DNA of 64,000 nucleotides from Ectothiorhodospira marina (GTDB lineage Bacteria; Pseudomonadota; Gammaproteobacteria; Ectothiorhodospirales; Ectothiorhodospiraceae), in assembly GCF_900109495.1 (NCBI RefSeq), contig NZ_FOAA01000018.1, forward strand, positions 1 to 64,000. The letters are read 5' to 3'. The notes beneath the pieces are model-generated. The model saw nothing but the letters and a program-made list of their open reading frames with translations, had not been told where the DNA came from and did not search any database. The position numbers were made by a program, and so were the translations under genes. How positions within the stretch are numbered: position 1 is the first letter of the stretch; every line of letters begins with the position of its first letter. Positions 35,092 through 44,335 of this stretch are shown piece by piece.

Positions 35092-36845
35092 GCCACATCC
35101 TCCTCGATCATCTGGTCATTGGACATGCCTGGCCCGACAATGGGCCAGACATTCTGTTCCCGGGCCACCGGGATATGCAGGAGCAAGGGACCCTGGGTCT
35201 CGAGGCACGCCTCGATGGCGGCATCCACCGCATCCACGCCCTCAATGCGCAGTGCCGGGATACCAAAGGCCTGGGCCACCTGCACAAAGTCCGGGTTATC
35301 GGACAGATCCACCTCCGCCAGGCGACCCTCATAGAAGAGCTCCTGCTGCTGGCGCACCATACCCAGATACTGATTGTCGAAAATCACCATCTTCACGGGC
35401 AGGTTGTAACGACGCAGCGTGGCCAGTTCCTGCACATTCATCATGAACGAACCATCGCCACTGATATTGATCACCTGCGCGCCGGGGTGGGCCATCTGGG
35501 CGCCGATGGCCACCGGCAGACCGAAACCCATGGCCCCCAGCCCGCCGCTGGTCAGGTGCCGACGCGGATGCGGAAAACCGTAGAACTGGGCCACCCACAT
35601 CTGATGCTGGCCCACGTCACAGGCGATATGGGTGTGGGCATCGGCCTGCTCAGAGAGGCGCCTGAGAAAACGCAGGGCCGGAAAGGCATCGCCCTTTTCC
35701 GGCGGCAGCCGAAAATCCCCCATTCGGCGCAGCTCGGCGCAGTGCGCCCGCCAGGCCTCGGTGGACAAGGGCGTGGCCAGTGCCGGCAACAGGCGGTTCA
35801 GATCCCCCAGCAGCGACACCTGAGGCGGGCGCAGCTTGGAGACCTCGGCCGCATCCACATCCAGGTGGACCACTCGGGCATGGGGGGCAAAATCTGCCAG
35901 CCGCCCGGTCGCTCGATCATCGAAGCGCGCCCCCACCACCACCAACAGATCACAGGCCTGCACGGCCCGATTGGCGCAGGGCGCCCCATGCATCCCCAGC
36001 ATCCCCATGTTCAGGGGGTGATCCGCGGCCAGCAGGCCCAAACCCTTGAGGGTGGTGACCACCGGCGCCCCGGTGGTTTCAACAAACCCACGAAATGCCT
36101 CCACCGCCTCGGCCAGCACCACGCCACCACCGGCATAGATGATGGGCTGGGCCGCCTCGGCCAGCAGCGCCCGGGCCTGAGCCAACCCCATGTCATCGAG
36201 CCCTGGAACGTCATCGGCAATGGCCGCCTCCCCGGGCGCCATGGGCTTCGCCGCGGGCAGAGGGGCCAGTTGCACGTCCTTGGGAATATCCACCCAGACC
36301 GGGCCGGGACGCCCCTCCTGGGCCAGATGAATGGCCTCCTCCAGGATGGCGGGCAGATCCTCCACCCGGCGCACCAGATAGCTGTGCTTGGTGATGGGGA
36401 GCGTCAGTCCCAGGACGTCGGTCTCCTGAAAGGCGTCGGTGCCCATGAGTCCGGTGGGCACCTGGCCGGTGATCACCAGCAGGGGCACCGAGTCCATATA
36501 GGCATCCGCAATCGCAGTGATGAGGTTGGTGGCGCCGGGGCCGGAAGTGGCGATGCACACCCCCAGCTGTCCCGAGGATCGGGCAAAGCCATTGGCGGCA
36601 AAACCAGCGGCCTGTTCGTGACGGGTCAGAACATGCTTCAGGGCACCGGGTTGCCGGGCCAGGGCATCATACAGGGGCATGATGGCGCCGCCGGGATAAC
36701 CGAACACCGTCTCCACTCCCTGGCGCCGCAGGATCTGGATCACGGTATCGGCGCCATTGGCGGCATCGTCCTGGGCAGCGGGCGGTGTGCCGGGATGATC
36801 CGGGGCTTGAGCCCCATCGGCATTGGCGGCTTGGCTGGGCGGCAT
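35088..36845 (-). CDS. ilvG: Acetolactate synthase large subunit, IlvG type
   Basis: A 585-residue ThDP- and FAD-dependent enzyme that condenses pyruvate with pyruvate or 2-oxobutyrate at the start of branched-chain amino acid synthesis. The catalytic Glu is in TRHEQAAGFAANGFAR (Glu77), after VFGYPGGAIMPLYDAL. The ThDP-Mg motif is GDGSFMMNVQELATL, followed by VIFDNQYLGMVRQQQEL. ATG 36845 is chosen because AGGAG lies at a good distance; a longer frame to 36893 reads through the attenuator. An unusual Ala/Asp/Pro-rich leader of about 30 residues precedes the catalytic core. Confidence 0.95.
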   Translation of the reverse strand: MPPSQAANADGAQAPDHPGTPPAAQDDAANGADTVIQILRRQGVETVFGYPGGAIMPLYDALARQPGALKHVLTRHEQAAGFAANGFARSSGQLGVCIATSGPGATNLITAIADAYMDSVPLLVITGQVPTGLMGTDAFQETDVLGLTLPITKHSYLVRRVEDLPAILEEAIHLAQEGRPGPVWVDIPKDVQLAPLPAAKPMAPGEAAIADDVPGLDDMGLAQARALLAEAAQPIIYAGGGVVLAEAVEAFRGFVETTGAPVVTTLKGLGLLAADHPLNMGMLGMHGAPCANRAVQACDLLVVVGARFDDRATGRLADFAPHARVVHLDVDAAEVSKLRPPQVSLLGDLNRLLPALATPLSTEAWRAHCAELRRMGDFRLPPEKGDAFPALRFLRRLSEQADAHTHIACDVGQHQMWVAQFYGFPHPRRHLTSGGLGAMGFGLPVAIGAQMAHPGAQVINISGDGSFMMNVQELATLRRYNLPVKMVIFDNQYLGMVRQQQELFYEGRLAEVDLSDNPDFVQVAQAFGIPALRIEGVDAVDAAIEACLETQGPLLLHIPVAREQNVWPIVGPGMSNDQMIEEDVA

Positions 36846-36891
36846 GGTGTCACTCTCCTGCTGAATCCTGTTTTTGGGGCGGCCAAAACGC

Positions 36892-36922
36892 AAAAACCCC
36901 CGGGGGGTGCCCGGGGGTTTTT
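36892..36922 (-). terminator. ilv attenuator terminator
   Basis: On the minus strand a 13-bp perfect stem, AAAAACCCCCGGG with CCCGGGGGTTTTT (arms 36910-36922 and 36892-36904), encloses a 5-nt loop and ends in a T run. It lies between the leader peptide stop and ilvG, the position of an intrinsic attenuator. Confidence 0.88.
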
Positions 36923-36951
36923 GAAGGTATCGGATCGGTGTGGTCAGATCG

Positions 36952-37026
36952 TCAGCGCAACAGGCCCCCGGGCCGTGGAGGTTCCACGACTACCAGTACC
37001 CGTACGCTGACGATGTGGTTGAACAT
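36952..37026 (-). CDS. ilvL: ilv operon leader peptide
   Basis: A 24-codon ORF not seen in normal gene calls. It begins MFNHIVSVRVLVVV, continues EPPRPGG and ends LLR before TGA at 36954-36952. It has six Val, three Leu and one Ile codon, with the run Val-Leu-Val-Val-Val at codons 10-14. It lies 107 bp before ilvG and 30 bp before the terminator stem. Ribosome stalling on these codons when charged branched-chain tRNAs are short would favour antitermination, as in E. coli ilvGMEDA. The ribosome-binding site is weak. Confidence 0.85.
   Translation of the reverse strand: MFNHIVSVRVLVVVEPPRPGGLLR
36963..36974 (-). promoter_or_regulatory. Probable antiterminator arm in the ilv leader
   Basis: GGCCCGGGGGCC (minus strand) lies in the last third of the leader-peptide ORF. 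It contains CCCGGGGG, which can pair with the CCCCCGGG of the terminator's first arm. Pairing would block the terminator hairpin when a ribosome stalls on the upstream Val codons. Confidence 0.55.
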
Positions 37027-37071
37027 TAAATGACGAACTCGATCGTTACGTTGTTTGCTTGGTTTTTCATA

Positions 37072-39255
37072 TTAAGCGCCCCAAAACTGCTTGGCAAGCC
37101 CTTCCACCCCCTGGCGCAGGCATCGGATCACCGATTTGCGCCCCGACACCCCCAGCGCACGGGCCGTGGCCTCCCAGGAGCGCTGCTGCAGCAGACACAT
37201 CACCAGGGCATGACGCTGCTCCCTGGGCAACCCGGTCAGGCGGGCCGGATCGGACAGTCCCCAACGGATCAGGGCATCCAGTTCGGGCAGACAGGCCTCG
37301 AAGGGCCGCTGCCAACGGGCAAAGGCCTCCAGGGCCGGGATATCCCGGGGCTCGGGGGGCGGAGTATCCGAACCGGCGCCGAGAGCCACCACCAGGTCCG
37401 GCTCCATCCAGCACAAGGGACCGGCCAGCAACCGCGGCAGGCCGCGAACGAAGTGGCTCCGCGCGGGTTCCATGGCCTGTCGCCCCTCCGGCGTGAGCGG
37501 GCGCAATACCGTAGCCCCCCAGCCACCACTGCTCACCTCAGGTTTGACGCCGATGCGGGTGATCTCAAACCCCTCACCACGCCAGAAATCCAGGAGCCCC
37601 TGGGTGGCACCAAAGCCGGCCCCCACCAGATCCGCACCATCCTGGCGGGCATGATCCACCACCTGCTTCAACAAGGCAGTACCCAGTCCTTGTCGTTGCA
37701 GTCGGGGATGCACGGCGATCCGCACCACCCGTTCATAGCCAAGGCGGCCCGCAGCCGGCGGGGCCCCGCCATAGAGGATCATTCCCACCGGCAAGAAGTG
37801 CCCCTGGGGTCGGCGCCGGCCCTGAGCCACGGCCCGGTTCACGTCATCATTCAGCCCCCCTTCCCGGGCCAGCAGGGCCACCGCCAGCACCTGCCCCTGA
37901 TGGCGCCAGGCCAGCACCTGAAGGTGGGGGTCATCCAGCAGACGCTGCAGATCCGAGGGACGGGTGCGGTAATGGGCCAGCACCAGCAGACCGAAGACCT
38001 GCTCCAGAAGTGACTCATTCTCCAGCCACAGAGACGGTGACAACACCTCGGCCACGCCCTCCTCAGGATCCGGACAGGTGTCATCCTCCAGGTTGACCGG
38101 CCGTGGGCTGAGCATCAACAGGCGATCCATGAGAGCCTCCACAGGGTCATCCACCGCCCACCGAATGGGCTGAGTCAGGTGCAGGAAACGGGTCTGCGGG
38201 ACACGGCGCCGCAGGATCCCCTGGAAGCGTGTTGCAAATCCCTGCCCGGCCCCCTCATAGCCATGAAGGGTGGTGGCAAAGGCGACCCGTTGATGCCCTT
38301 CCAGCAGTCGGATAAGCCAGTGCACGGGGAGCCCGGCCGCCTCATCCACCAGCAGCAGATCTGCCGACGTGTCACAGGCCTCGTCCGGGGGGCCATATTC
38401 CATCATGGCACCCGGCACCTCCAGCCGGTGCCCTCCCTCCTGCCTCACTGCCAGGCCCCGGTTCTCCAGACCCGCCCGGGCATGAACGAACACCGGCGCC
38501 ACCGAAGCAAGACGTGGGGCCGTGACCAGGATGCGATAGGGGGCATCGGGCACCGCCAGGTGACGACGGCTCACCAGGAGCGCGGCGGCGGCCATGCCCA
38601 GGGCAGCGGACTTGCCCCGGCCCCGGTCAGCGGTGAGCACCAGTGGACGCCTGGCCCGCCCCCTCGCTAGATGTTCCAGGGCCTGCACCGCCTGCCGCTG
38701 ATCGGTTGTGAGGCAACCGTCCTCATCCGGTATCCGGGGCATGCCGACTGATACAGGCAAGGGCAACGGCAGATCCGGCGTCGTCACGCACCCGTGTGAG
38801 GGGTTCAATGGGACCAGTCCCCAGGCCTCCAGAACGCGCAGGCACCGCTGCCCGAAACGGGAAGCCTGCGCCTGCTCCCGGGGCAGGATCAACAGAACCA
38901 CACCGCCCCCGCGCACCGCCCCCGTCGCAGCCCCCAGGGCATCGGGGTGCAAGCCAGCGGTGGCGTCCAGGATCAGGGCATCCAGCGTCCGGCCCAGCAG
39001 GGTATCGGCCTGGGCCGCAGGCAGAAGTGGGCACGAGGCCGAAGAGGCCGGTGCGGGCCCCACCCAGGCGATTCGCGTGGTTTCGCACACCCCCCTGGTC
39101 CAGTCCCGGGCCAGCGTTTGCATGGGCCCGGCGGGGCCGGCCAGCCAGACAAGGCGACGGTGTTCCGGGGAATTGGCCGGTGTGGCCAGAACCTGGGCGC
39201 AGGAAATCGGGAGTCGATGCGCCGGGTCATGCCGGTCAACCTGGGATGAGAACAT
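37072..39255 (-). CDS. tmcA: tRNA(Met) cytidine acetyltransferase TmcA
   Basis: A 727-residue enzyme that makes N4-acetylcytidine at the elongator tRNA-Met wobble position. An N-terminal DUF1726-like part precedes a helicase-like ATPase: a P-loop in [20 protein letters not shown] and a Walker [21 protein letters not shown] domain follows ([20 protein letters not shown], acetyl-CoA loop RQGLGT), then a C-terminal helical tRNA-binding tail ending in KQFWGA. The order is that of E. coli TmcA (about 670), with some extra length. It is upstream of the ilv leader on the same strand and divergent from a cold-shock gene. Confidence 0.93.
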   Translation of the reverse strand: MFSSQVDRHDPAHRLPISCAQVLATPANSPEHRRLVWLAGPAGPMQTLARDWTRGVCETTRIAWVGPAPASSASCPLLPAAQADTLLGRTLDALILDATAGLHPDALGAATGAVRGGGVVLLILPREQAQASRFGQRCLRVLEAWGLVPLNPSHGCVTTPDLPLPLPVSVGMPRIPDEDGCLTTDQRQAVQALEHLARGRARRPLVLTADRGRGKSAALGMAAAALLVSRRHLAVPDAPYRILVTAPRLASVAPVFVHARAGLENRGLAVRQEGGHRLEVPGAMMEYGPPDEACDTSADLLLVDEAAGLPVHWLIRLLEGHQRVAFATTLHGYEGAGQGFATRFQGILRRRVPQTRFLHLTQPIRWAVDDPVEALMDRLLMLSPRPVNLEDDTCPDPEEGVAEVLSPSLWLENESLLEQVFGLLVLAHYRTRPSDLQRLLDDPHLQVLAWRHQGQVLAVALLAREGGLNDDVNRAVAQGRRRPQGHFLPVGMILYGGAPPAAGRLGYERVVRIAVHPRLQRQGLGTALLKQVVDHARQDGADLVGAGFGATQGLLDFWRGEGFEITRIGVKPEVSSGGWGATVLRPLTPEGRQAMEPARSHFVRGLPRLLAGPLCWMEPDLVVALGAGSDTPPPEPRDIPALEAFARWQRPFEACLPELDALIRWGLSDPARLTGLPREQRHALVMCLLQQRSWEATARALGVSGRKSVIRCLRQGVEGLAKQFWGA

Positions 39256-39473
39256 GGTTTTGCCGTCAGGGCCGAAGCTGCATGCTGCTTGTGGGGAAGA
39301 CTGAGATCACAGGAACGCAAAAATGTGAAACAGTTATAGCATCCAACCAGGGGCAGGCGTATGATCCTGGCAGCAGACATTGTGAAAGCCCTGACTGGAC
39401 GGGCCTGAATCGCTTGATGGTATGGACTTCACTCGCTCTGCTCTATTGTTCTTTTGATCGAGGTAATACTGAA

Positions 39474-39677
39474 GTGCTGACTGGTACCGTGAAGTGGTTT
39501 AACGAAAGCAAGGGCTTTGGATTCATCACCCCCGATGATGGCGGCAAGGATGTCTTTGTACATTTCTCGTCCATCGATGGCGGTGGTTTCCGCACACTGG
39601 CCGAAGGCCAGAAGGTCTCCTTTGAGACCCAGACCACGCCCAAGGGCATGGCTGCGGCGAACGTCAAGGCCGTCTGA
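39474..39677 (+). CDS. CspA-family cold-shock protein, second copy
   Basis: A 67-residue single cold-shock domain, [20 protein letters not shown] with RNP1 KGFGFI and RNP2 DVFVHFSSI, then [13 protein letters not shown]. The start is GTG at 39474, with GAGG at 39460-39463 upstream; the longer open frame from 38796 is antisense to tmcA. The 218-bp divergent gap with tmcA leaves room for a regulatory leader. A terminator follows 61 bp after the stop. Confidence 0.9.
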   Translation: MLTGTVKWFNESKGFGFITPDDGGKDVFVHFSSIDGGGFRTLAEGQKVSFETQTTPKGMAAANVKAV

Positions 39678-39738
39678 TCCGGCGGTGGGGCGGCAGTCTG
39701 CTGTACCCAACGAGCCTGACGACAGATTTGAGTGATGC

Positions 39739-39768
39739 GAACCCCGCCTTGGCGGGGTTCTTTTGTTT
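39739..39768 (+). terminator. Intrinsic terminator after the second cold-shock gene
   Basis: GAACCCCGCC (39739-39748), a TT loop and GGCGGGGTTC (39751-39760) form a perfect 10-bp stem, followed by TTTTGTTT. It also lies just beyond the 3' end of the convergent cytochrome b561 gene. Confidence 0.9.
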
Positions 39769-39787
39769 CAGCCCCCCGACCCTGGCG

Positions 39788-40399
39788 TCAGTGGTGACCC
39801 GACCGATCCTCTTTTATTCCAGTGAACATGGACTTCACATAGGCGTACCAGGGATCACCCGTGGTGCCGGCCATATAGACGTGGCCGATAACAAAAACCA
39901 GCAACGCGAAGGTGGCTGCCACGTGCACGTAGGCCACGGTGGCAAAGGAGATCACACCTTCCAGGGCCGTGCCCCGCCAGGCGGCATAGAAAAGCAGCAG
40001 CAATCCCGAGATCCACAACGCCGGGGCGATGGCGGCCTTGAAACTGAAATAGGCCATGCGCTGGAGGGGGTTATGCTTGGATGAAGGGGTCTGGGTGTAG
40101 GGCTTGGCCTCCCCCGAGAAGATTCCGTAGGCGTAATACATCATCACGGCGAGCATGCCTCGGTGACTGGGCACGTACTGACGCCACTCGCCGGTCACCA
40201 CGTGCCAGAAGATGGTAAAGGCCCAGAGCACGATCAGCGCCCAGGCCAGCACAATGTGGGTGGAAAACGCCGCGTCATACCCCAGCAGTCCGTGGGTGCC
40301 ATGAATCTCAAGGCCGGTCAGTACCAGGCCGAAGATCAGTAGCGCCTGGGACCAATGCCAGAAGCGTTCATACAGTGTGAAGATTCGAAATGAACTCAT
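39788..40399 (-). CDS. Cytochrome b561-type membrane subunit
   Basis: A 203-residue membrane protein with four to five helices, of the Ni/Fe-hydrogenase cytochrome b / formate-dehydrogenase gamma type. Candidate haem-b histidines are in ERFWHWSQALLIFG, FSTHIVLAWALIVLW, FTIFWHVVTGEW and FVIGHVYMAG. The start is ATG 40399 or GTG 40408. It follows the octaheme cytochrome by a few bases and probably links it to the quinone pool. Electron direction cannot be told. Confidence 0.85.
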   Translation of the reverse strand: MSSFRIFTLYERFWHWSQALLIFGLVLTGLEIHGTHGLLGYDAAFSTHIVLAWALIVLWAFTIFWHVVTGEWRQYVPSHRGMLAVMMYYAYGIFSGEAKPYTQTPSSKHNPLQRMAYFSFKAAIAPALWISGLLLLFYAAWRGTALEGVISFATVAYVHVAATFALLVFVIGHVYMAGTTGDPWYAYVKSMFTGIKEDRSGHH

Positions 40400-40411
40400 G
40401 GGAGGCACTCG

Positions 40412-42052
40412 TCATTGATAGCGGCGGCGATGGAGCAGGTAACGGATTCCCCCGTGGGCCAGCACGCCCAGCAGGGTGAGGATCACGGCTGCCCAGCCGA
40501 TGGGTTCGATCCAGGGATGGCGATCCCGCCCCGGAATATAAGGCCCGGGCAAATCTGCCAGGCGCCCGTCCGTACTGTGGCATGACTCACAACTCAGGGA
40601 GTCTTCCTTGGGCGCCACCATGTGATTCACCGGCCAGTACATGCGGGTGTCGACAAAATCAAAACTGCCACTGTAGGTCGCGTCAGTCTGGCCGGCACGG
40701 CGGGCCTCGGCCATGCCCGAGATGATGGCCTTGTCCCAGTCATAACCTCGCCAGAAGGCGTTGTCGTCCCGACCAAACAGCTGGGCCAGCAGCAGGATCT
40801 CGTACTGCGTGTCGTAGGGCTGGCGACCCTGCATCACCTTGAAGGGCCAGATGCGAGCACGCGGATCATCGGGGGTGCCCTCGGGGAAGTTCACCTCCAC
40901 CGGTTGACTGGGGTCGATTCGCTCGCCCAACAGGGTGTAGCGCATGTTGCCATCAAACCAGCGGTACTCGGGAACATGGTTCTCGTCCCAGAGGAAACTC
41001 CCCTTCATGCCATCGTAGATGACCCGCCCCTGTTCATCCTCGCGCACGATGGGTCGGCCATTTTCATCCAATTCACCGGCGGTGGACCAGTCCCAGGAGG
41101 TCTTGGTCGGCAGGCCACCCCGGGCCAGTTCCGGCACATGACAGGTCTGACAGGCAATATTCTCCACATGCTGGTTGAGCTTGTCATGGACGCCCGCTTC
41201 GTGAGGTTCGGTGCCATGACAGGACTCGCAGGCGGGCCGCTCGTTTTCCCGCCCGGGCACGGCGATACCCGCCTCAGCCTTGGCGGTCATATGGTAACGA
41301 CTCCCCTCCTGGATATGTCCGCTGAACTCATGGCAGGTGGAACAACTGAAATCCAGGCCATCCGGGGACATATGCACATCCACGGTACGTGCCGGGGACA
41401 GCAGTGTGCTGTCCAGGTCGCCATGTTTCACGGCATCACCGCCACCGCCCTCAAAATGACAGGAGCCGCAGGTCTCGCGGCTGGTCTTGCCCACATTCCG
41501 GGCCACTTCAGCCAGATCCGGAGCCTTGAACAGGGTGCCACGGAACACGGTATCCTCGGCAGGCGGGTGGCCCCCGCCGGTAGGAAACTTCACATAGGTG
41601 CCCGTGGTGTCGTGACAAACCAGGCAGTCCACCTTTTCCTCAGCGGTAAAGTCAAAGTCAGGGCCGTCGAAATCGTAACCCGTGTGGCAGGAGCTGCAGC
41701 GCTCCTCGCTGCCCGCAATCCCCAGGCACAGGTTATTCATGGCAAAGCGCTTGCCCAGCTTCTGACCGGTCTCCGGCTGATCGTACTCCCAGGTCCAGTG
41801 GATGCTGCGATGAACCTGAAGGGCGGCCTCGGTGTGGCATTCCAGGCAGGCCTGAGTGACCTCCGGGCCGGACTCGAACGGGCCGCTGAGTTCTTCAAAC
41901 TCATGGTGATTCGCAGTGCTCTCCAGCAACATCGTGGGAGCACTGGATGTGGATGTGGTTGCCGACCGGTCCAGCGTTTGAGTCAACGCGGGCGGCATCA
42001 GCAAGGCCAGGAGGGTTCCGACCAGGAAAGCACGGACAAGGGGTCTTGACAC
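40412..42052 (-). CDS. Octaheme c-type cytochrome, tetrathionate-reductase family
   Basis: A 546-residue periplasmic multiheme cytochrome. A signal peptide (RPLVRAFLVGTLLALLMPPA) is followed by eight CxxCH haem sites at Cys69, 119, 143, 195, 237, 275, 301 and 488. A C-terminal membrane helix (about 516-536) is followed by a basic tail. The spacing fits the octaheme tetrathionate reductase (OTR) family of Shewanella, whose members reduce tetrathionate, nitrite or hydroxylamine in vitro. The start is GTG 42052, with GAGGAG six bases upstream. It is paired with a b561 subunit in one operon; the true substrate is open. Confidence 0.9.
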   Translation of the reverse strand: MSRPLVRAFLVGTLLALLMPPALTQTLDRSATTSTSSAPTMLLESTANHHEFEELSGPFESGPEVTQACLECHTEAALQVHRSIHWTWEYDQPETGQKLGKRFAMNNLCLGIAGSEERCSSCHTGYDFDGPDFDFTAEEKVDCLVCHDTTGTYVKFPTGGGHPPAEDTVFRGTLFKAPDLAEVARNVGKTSRETCGSCHFEGGGGDAVKHGDLDSTLLSPARTVDVHMSPDGLDFSCSTCHEFSGHIQEGSRYHMTAKAEAGIAVPGRENERPACESCHGTEPHEAGVHDKLNQHVENIACQTCHVPELARGGLPTKTSWDWSTAGELDENGRPIVREDEQGRVIYDGMKGSFLWDENHVPEYRWFDGNMRYTLLGERIDPSQPVEVNFPEGTPDDPRARIWPFKVMQGRQPYDTQYEILLLAQLFGRDDNAFWRGYDWDKAIISGMAEARRAGQTDATYSGSFDFVDTRMYWPVNHMVAPKEDSLSCESCHSTDGRLADLPGPYIPGRDRHPWIEPIGWAAVILTLLGVLAHGGIRYLLHRRRYQ

Positions 42053-42150
42053 GAATGACTCCTCGGGAGGTGTCGCAAGGGGAGGCTCCGGGGGCAGCGG
42101 AATGCGCGTTCCGCGCCGGGGCCCATCGAGACCGCTGATGGGTCTATCAA

Positions 42151-42164
42151 TTAGCATCTACTAA
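42151..42164. promoter_or_regulatory. Small inverted repeat upstream of the octaheme cytochrome gene
   Basis: TTAG-N6-CTAA (42151-42164) lies in an AT-rich island of the 181-bp gap before the octaheme gene. It is a possible operator or promoter part. The only support is symmetry and base composition. Confidence 0.25.
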
Positions 42165-42233
42165 TAAACTACCACAGCCGGGCGCGCCATGGCAGAGCCC
42201 GAAGTTCATGACCCAGATCAACGGCAATCCTTC

Positions 42234-43310
42234 TCAGCCCGCGCGATACCAATCGGCCTGCTCGGCCCGCTCATAGCCACCGGCGCGAACCACATAGGAG
42301 CGGATGCGGCCGGACTCGAAATAGGTGCGCGCCATGAGCTCACTGAGCACGCCTGTGGTCAGCAACTGTACCGACACCAGCACACACGTGATCCCCACGA
42401 ACAACAACGGACGTGTACCGATGCTCTCATGCAACAGCACCTTTACCAGGAAGAGATAGCCCAGGATCACCGACCCCAGCCCCCCGAACACCAGGCCGAT
42501 GGAACCGAAGAAGTGCCCGGGCCTCGCCCTATAGCGCATGAAGAAATAGACCGACAACAGATCCAGGATCACCCGAAAGGTACGGGAGATCCCGTACTTG
42601 GAGTCTCCATGGGCCCGGGCATGGTGGGTGACCACGTGTTCGCGAATGCGCCGGGGTGATGTCTGGGTGGCGAACCAGGCGGGAATGAAACGATGCATTT
42701 CCCCGTAAAGCCGCACCCCCTTGAGGACGTCGGCGCGGAACACCTTCAGACTGCAGCCGTAGTCGTGCAGGTTCACCTTGGTGGTCCAACGAATCAGCTT
42801 GTTGGCAATGCGTGAGGGGATCTTGCGTTTCCACAAATCGTCATGGCGATCCTTGCGCCAGCCCGCCACCATGTCCAGATCCTCTTCCAGCAGGCGTCGC
42901 ACCATGGCGGGAATGTCGCCGGGGTCATTCTGAAGGTCTCCGTCCAGGGTGGCGATGATGCTGCCCCGGGCATGATCGATGCCTGCCTGCATGGCGGCAG
43001 TCTGACCAAAATTGCGCTGCAGGCAGACCACCCGCACATGTGGCCCGTGGTGCTTGCGCTGTGTCAGCATGCGGTCGGGGGTGGCGTCGGCGCTGCCATC
43101 ATCCACCAGAACCACCTCCCAGGGGATGGGCTGTCCCGCCAGGGCCTCATGGATGCGCTCCACGAGGGGGGCCACATTGTCCTCCTCGTTGTACATGGGC
43201 ACCACCAGGGACAGTGACAGCCCCGCTTCGGTGACATACATCGCATAGCCCAGGCCTTCACTCGAACTGGCTGCGTCGGCCAAGGGGTCGACAGGAAACG
43301 GATTGGACAT
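42234..43310 (-). CDS. GT2 glycosyltransferase, polyprenyl-phosphate type
   Basis: A 358-residue GT-A enzyme with VVPMYNEEDNVAPLVERI, VVLVDDGSADATP, RNFGQTAAMQAGIDHARG and the metal-binding ATLDGDLQNDP. It ends in two membrane helices (about 260-335). This is the layout of ArnC/DPM1-like enzymes that put a sugar on undecaprenyl phosphate. The ATG at 43310 overlaps the upstream flippase-like stop by one base (TGATG), so the pair is coupled. Sugar and final acceptor are unknown. Confidence 0.88.
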   Translation of the reverse strand: MSNPFPVDPLADAASSSEGLGYAMYVTEAGLSLSLVVPMYNEEDNVAPLVERIHEALAGQPIPWEVVLVDDGSADATPDRMLTQRKHHGPHVRVVCLQRNFGQTAAMQAGIDHARGSIIATLDGDLQNDPGDIPAMVRRLLEEDLDMVAGWRKDRHDDLWKRKIPSRIANKLIRWTTKVNLHDYGCSLKVFRADVLKGVRLYGEMHRFIPAWFATQTSPRRIREHVVTHHARAHGDSKYGISRTFRVILDLLSVYFFMRYRARPGHFFGSIGLVFGGLGSVILGYLFLVKVLLHESIGTRPLLFVGITCVLVSVQLLTTGVLSELMARTYFESGRIRSYVVRAGGYERAEQADWYRAG

Positions 43311-44221
43311 CAAGTTTCTCCTCGAGTCGCCGGGAGCCAGGGCACCAGGGCACCAGCGACAAGGGTTGATCCCAGCAGGAACAGATGCAGATTGACGGCG
43401 GCCGCCAGGGCATCCTGGGCAGACACATCGAAGGGCAGCAGTGCTGCCATGACGCCAGCCTCGTAGGTGCCGGCCCCGCCCACGCCGTGCACTGGCAGCA
43501 CACTGGTGAGGTCACCCGCGATCACCGCCAGCCACAGGGCCGGGGCGGAGGCCTCCAGGAACAGGGACAGGACCCAGACAAAGACGGCGAGTTTGACGAC
43601 CCAGTTGCCCATCGTCCAGCCCCAGGCCCGCCAGAAGGCCCTGGGAGACTCGGGAAGCGCCTCCAGTGCCCTGAGCACCCGGGATGCCAGATAATGATCC
43701 TCCCAGGGTTCGATTCGAGTCATCAGAAAAGGTGCCACCCGGCGGATGAGCGGCAAGGTGGCCAGCCACATCAGGGACAGCATCAGGGCTGGCACCGGGC
43801 CCAGGACATGACTGCCCAGGGCCAACAGGGCAAAAAACCCCAGGGTGTGCAGATCCATCAACCGAAACCACAGCAGCACTGGCACCGAGTTCAGTGGTGG
43901 CACCTGGAAATCACGCGCCATGAGCAGCGGAAAACTCAACTCCCCGGTGCGCATGGGCAACAGATTATTGAGCAGATTATGGATGAGGGTCAGGCGCAGA
44001 CAGGCGCCGAAGCGGCCCCTCATCACCGGCCGATAATAGTCGTACAGACGCAGGGTGCGCAGCCCATAGGTCAGCCCGGTGAGCAGGATCGCGACGATGA
44101 CCAGCCCCCAGGAGAGTTCCACCCAGGGAGACAATACCCGCGACCAGCCATGGGCCAGTTCCACAAAGACCAGGAAGGTGCCGAAAATAGCGAAAGAAAT
44201 CACAAGCTTTACAGGGTGCAT
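43310..44221 (-). CDS. YbhN/LPG-synthase-TM-type membrane protein (flippase-like)
   Basis: A 303-residue protein with about seven to eight membrane helices. Family signatures are LIHNLLNNLLPMRTGELSFPLL, with the conserved polar Arg-x-Gly-Glu, and the late SVLPVHGVGGAGTYEAGVMAAL. This is the UPF0104/DUF2029-adjacent family related to the lipid-flipping part of MprF. Coupled to a polyprenyl-sugar GT2 gene, it may move the glycolipid across the membrane. Function inferred. Confidence 0.82.
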   Translation of the reverse strand: MHPVKLVISFAIFGTFLVFVELAHGWSRVLSPWVELSWGLVIVAILLTGLTYGLRTLRLYDYYRPVMRGRFGACLRLTLIHNLLNNLLPMRTGELSFPLLMARDFQVPPLNSVPVLLWFRLMDLHTLGFFALLALGSHVLGPVPALMLSLMWLATLPLIRRVAPFLMTRIEPWEDHYLASRVLRALEALPESPRAFWRAWGWTMGNWVVKLAVFVWVLSLFLEASAPALWLAVIAGDLTSVLPVHGVGGAGTYEAGVMAALLPFDVSAQDALAAAVNLHLFLLGSTLVAGALVPWLPATRGET

Positions 44222-44335
44222 GAGATAGGCGCGTTATCCACATAGGGGGACTGCAAGGTCCTCGGGGAGTTGTTCCAGGCATGAGGGCTGGCTATAGTCG
44301 GAGGCCTCCACGGACGAGACCCAATGGAAGGATCC

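Noticed and set aside
35175-37010. 611-codon open frame on the plus strand
   Set aside because: It is antisense to ilvG and covers the ilv leader and attenuator; no domain is recognisable.
40622-42049. 475-codon plus-strand frame over the octaheme gene
   Set aside because: It is the complement of eight CxxCH motifs that clearly belong to the minus strand.
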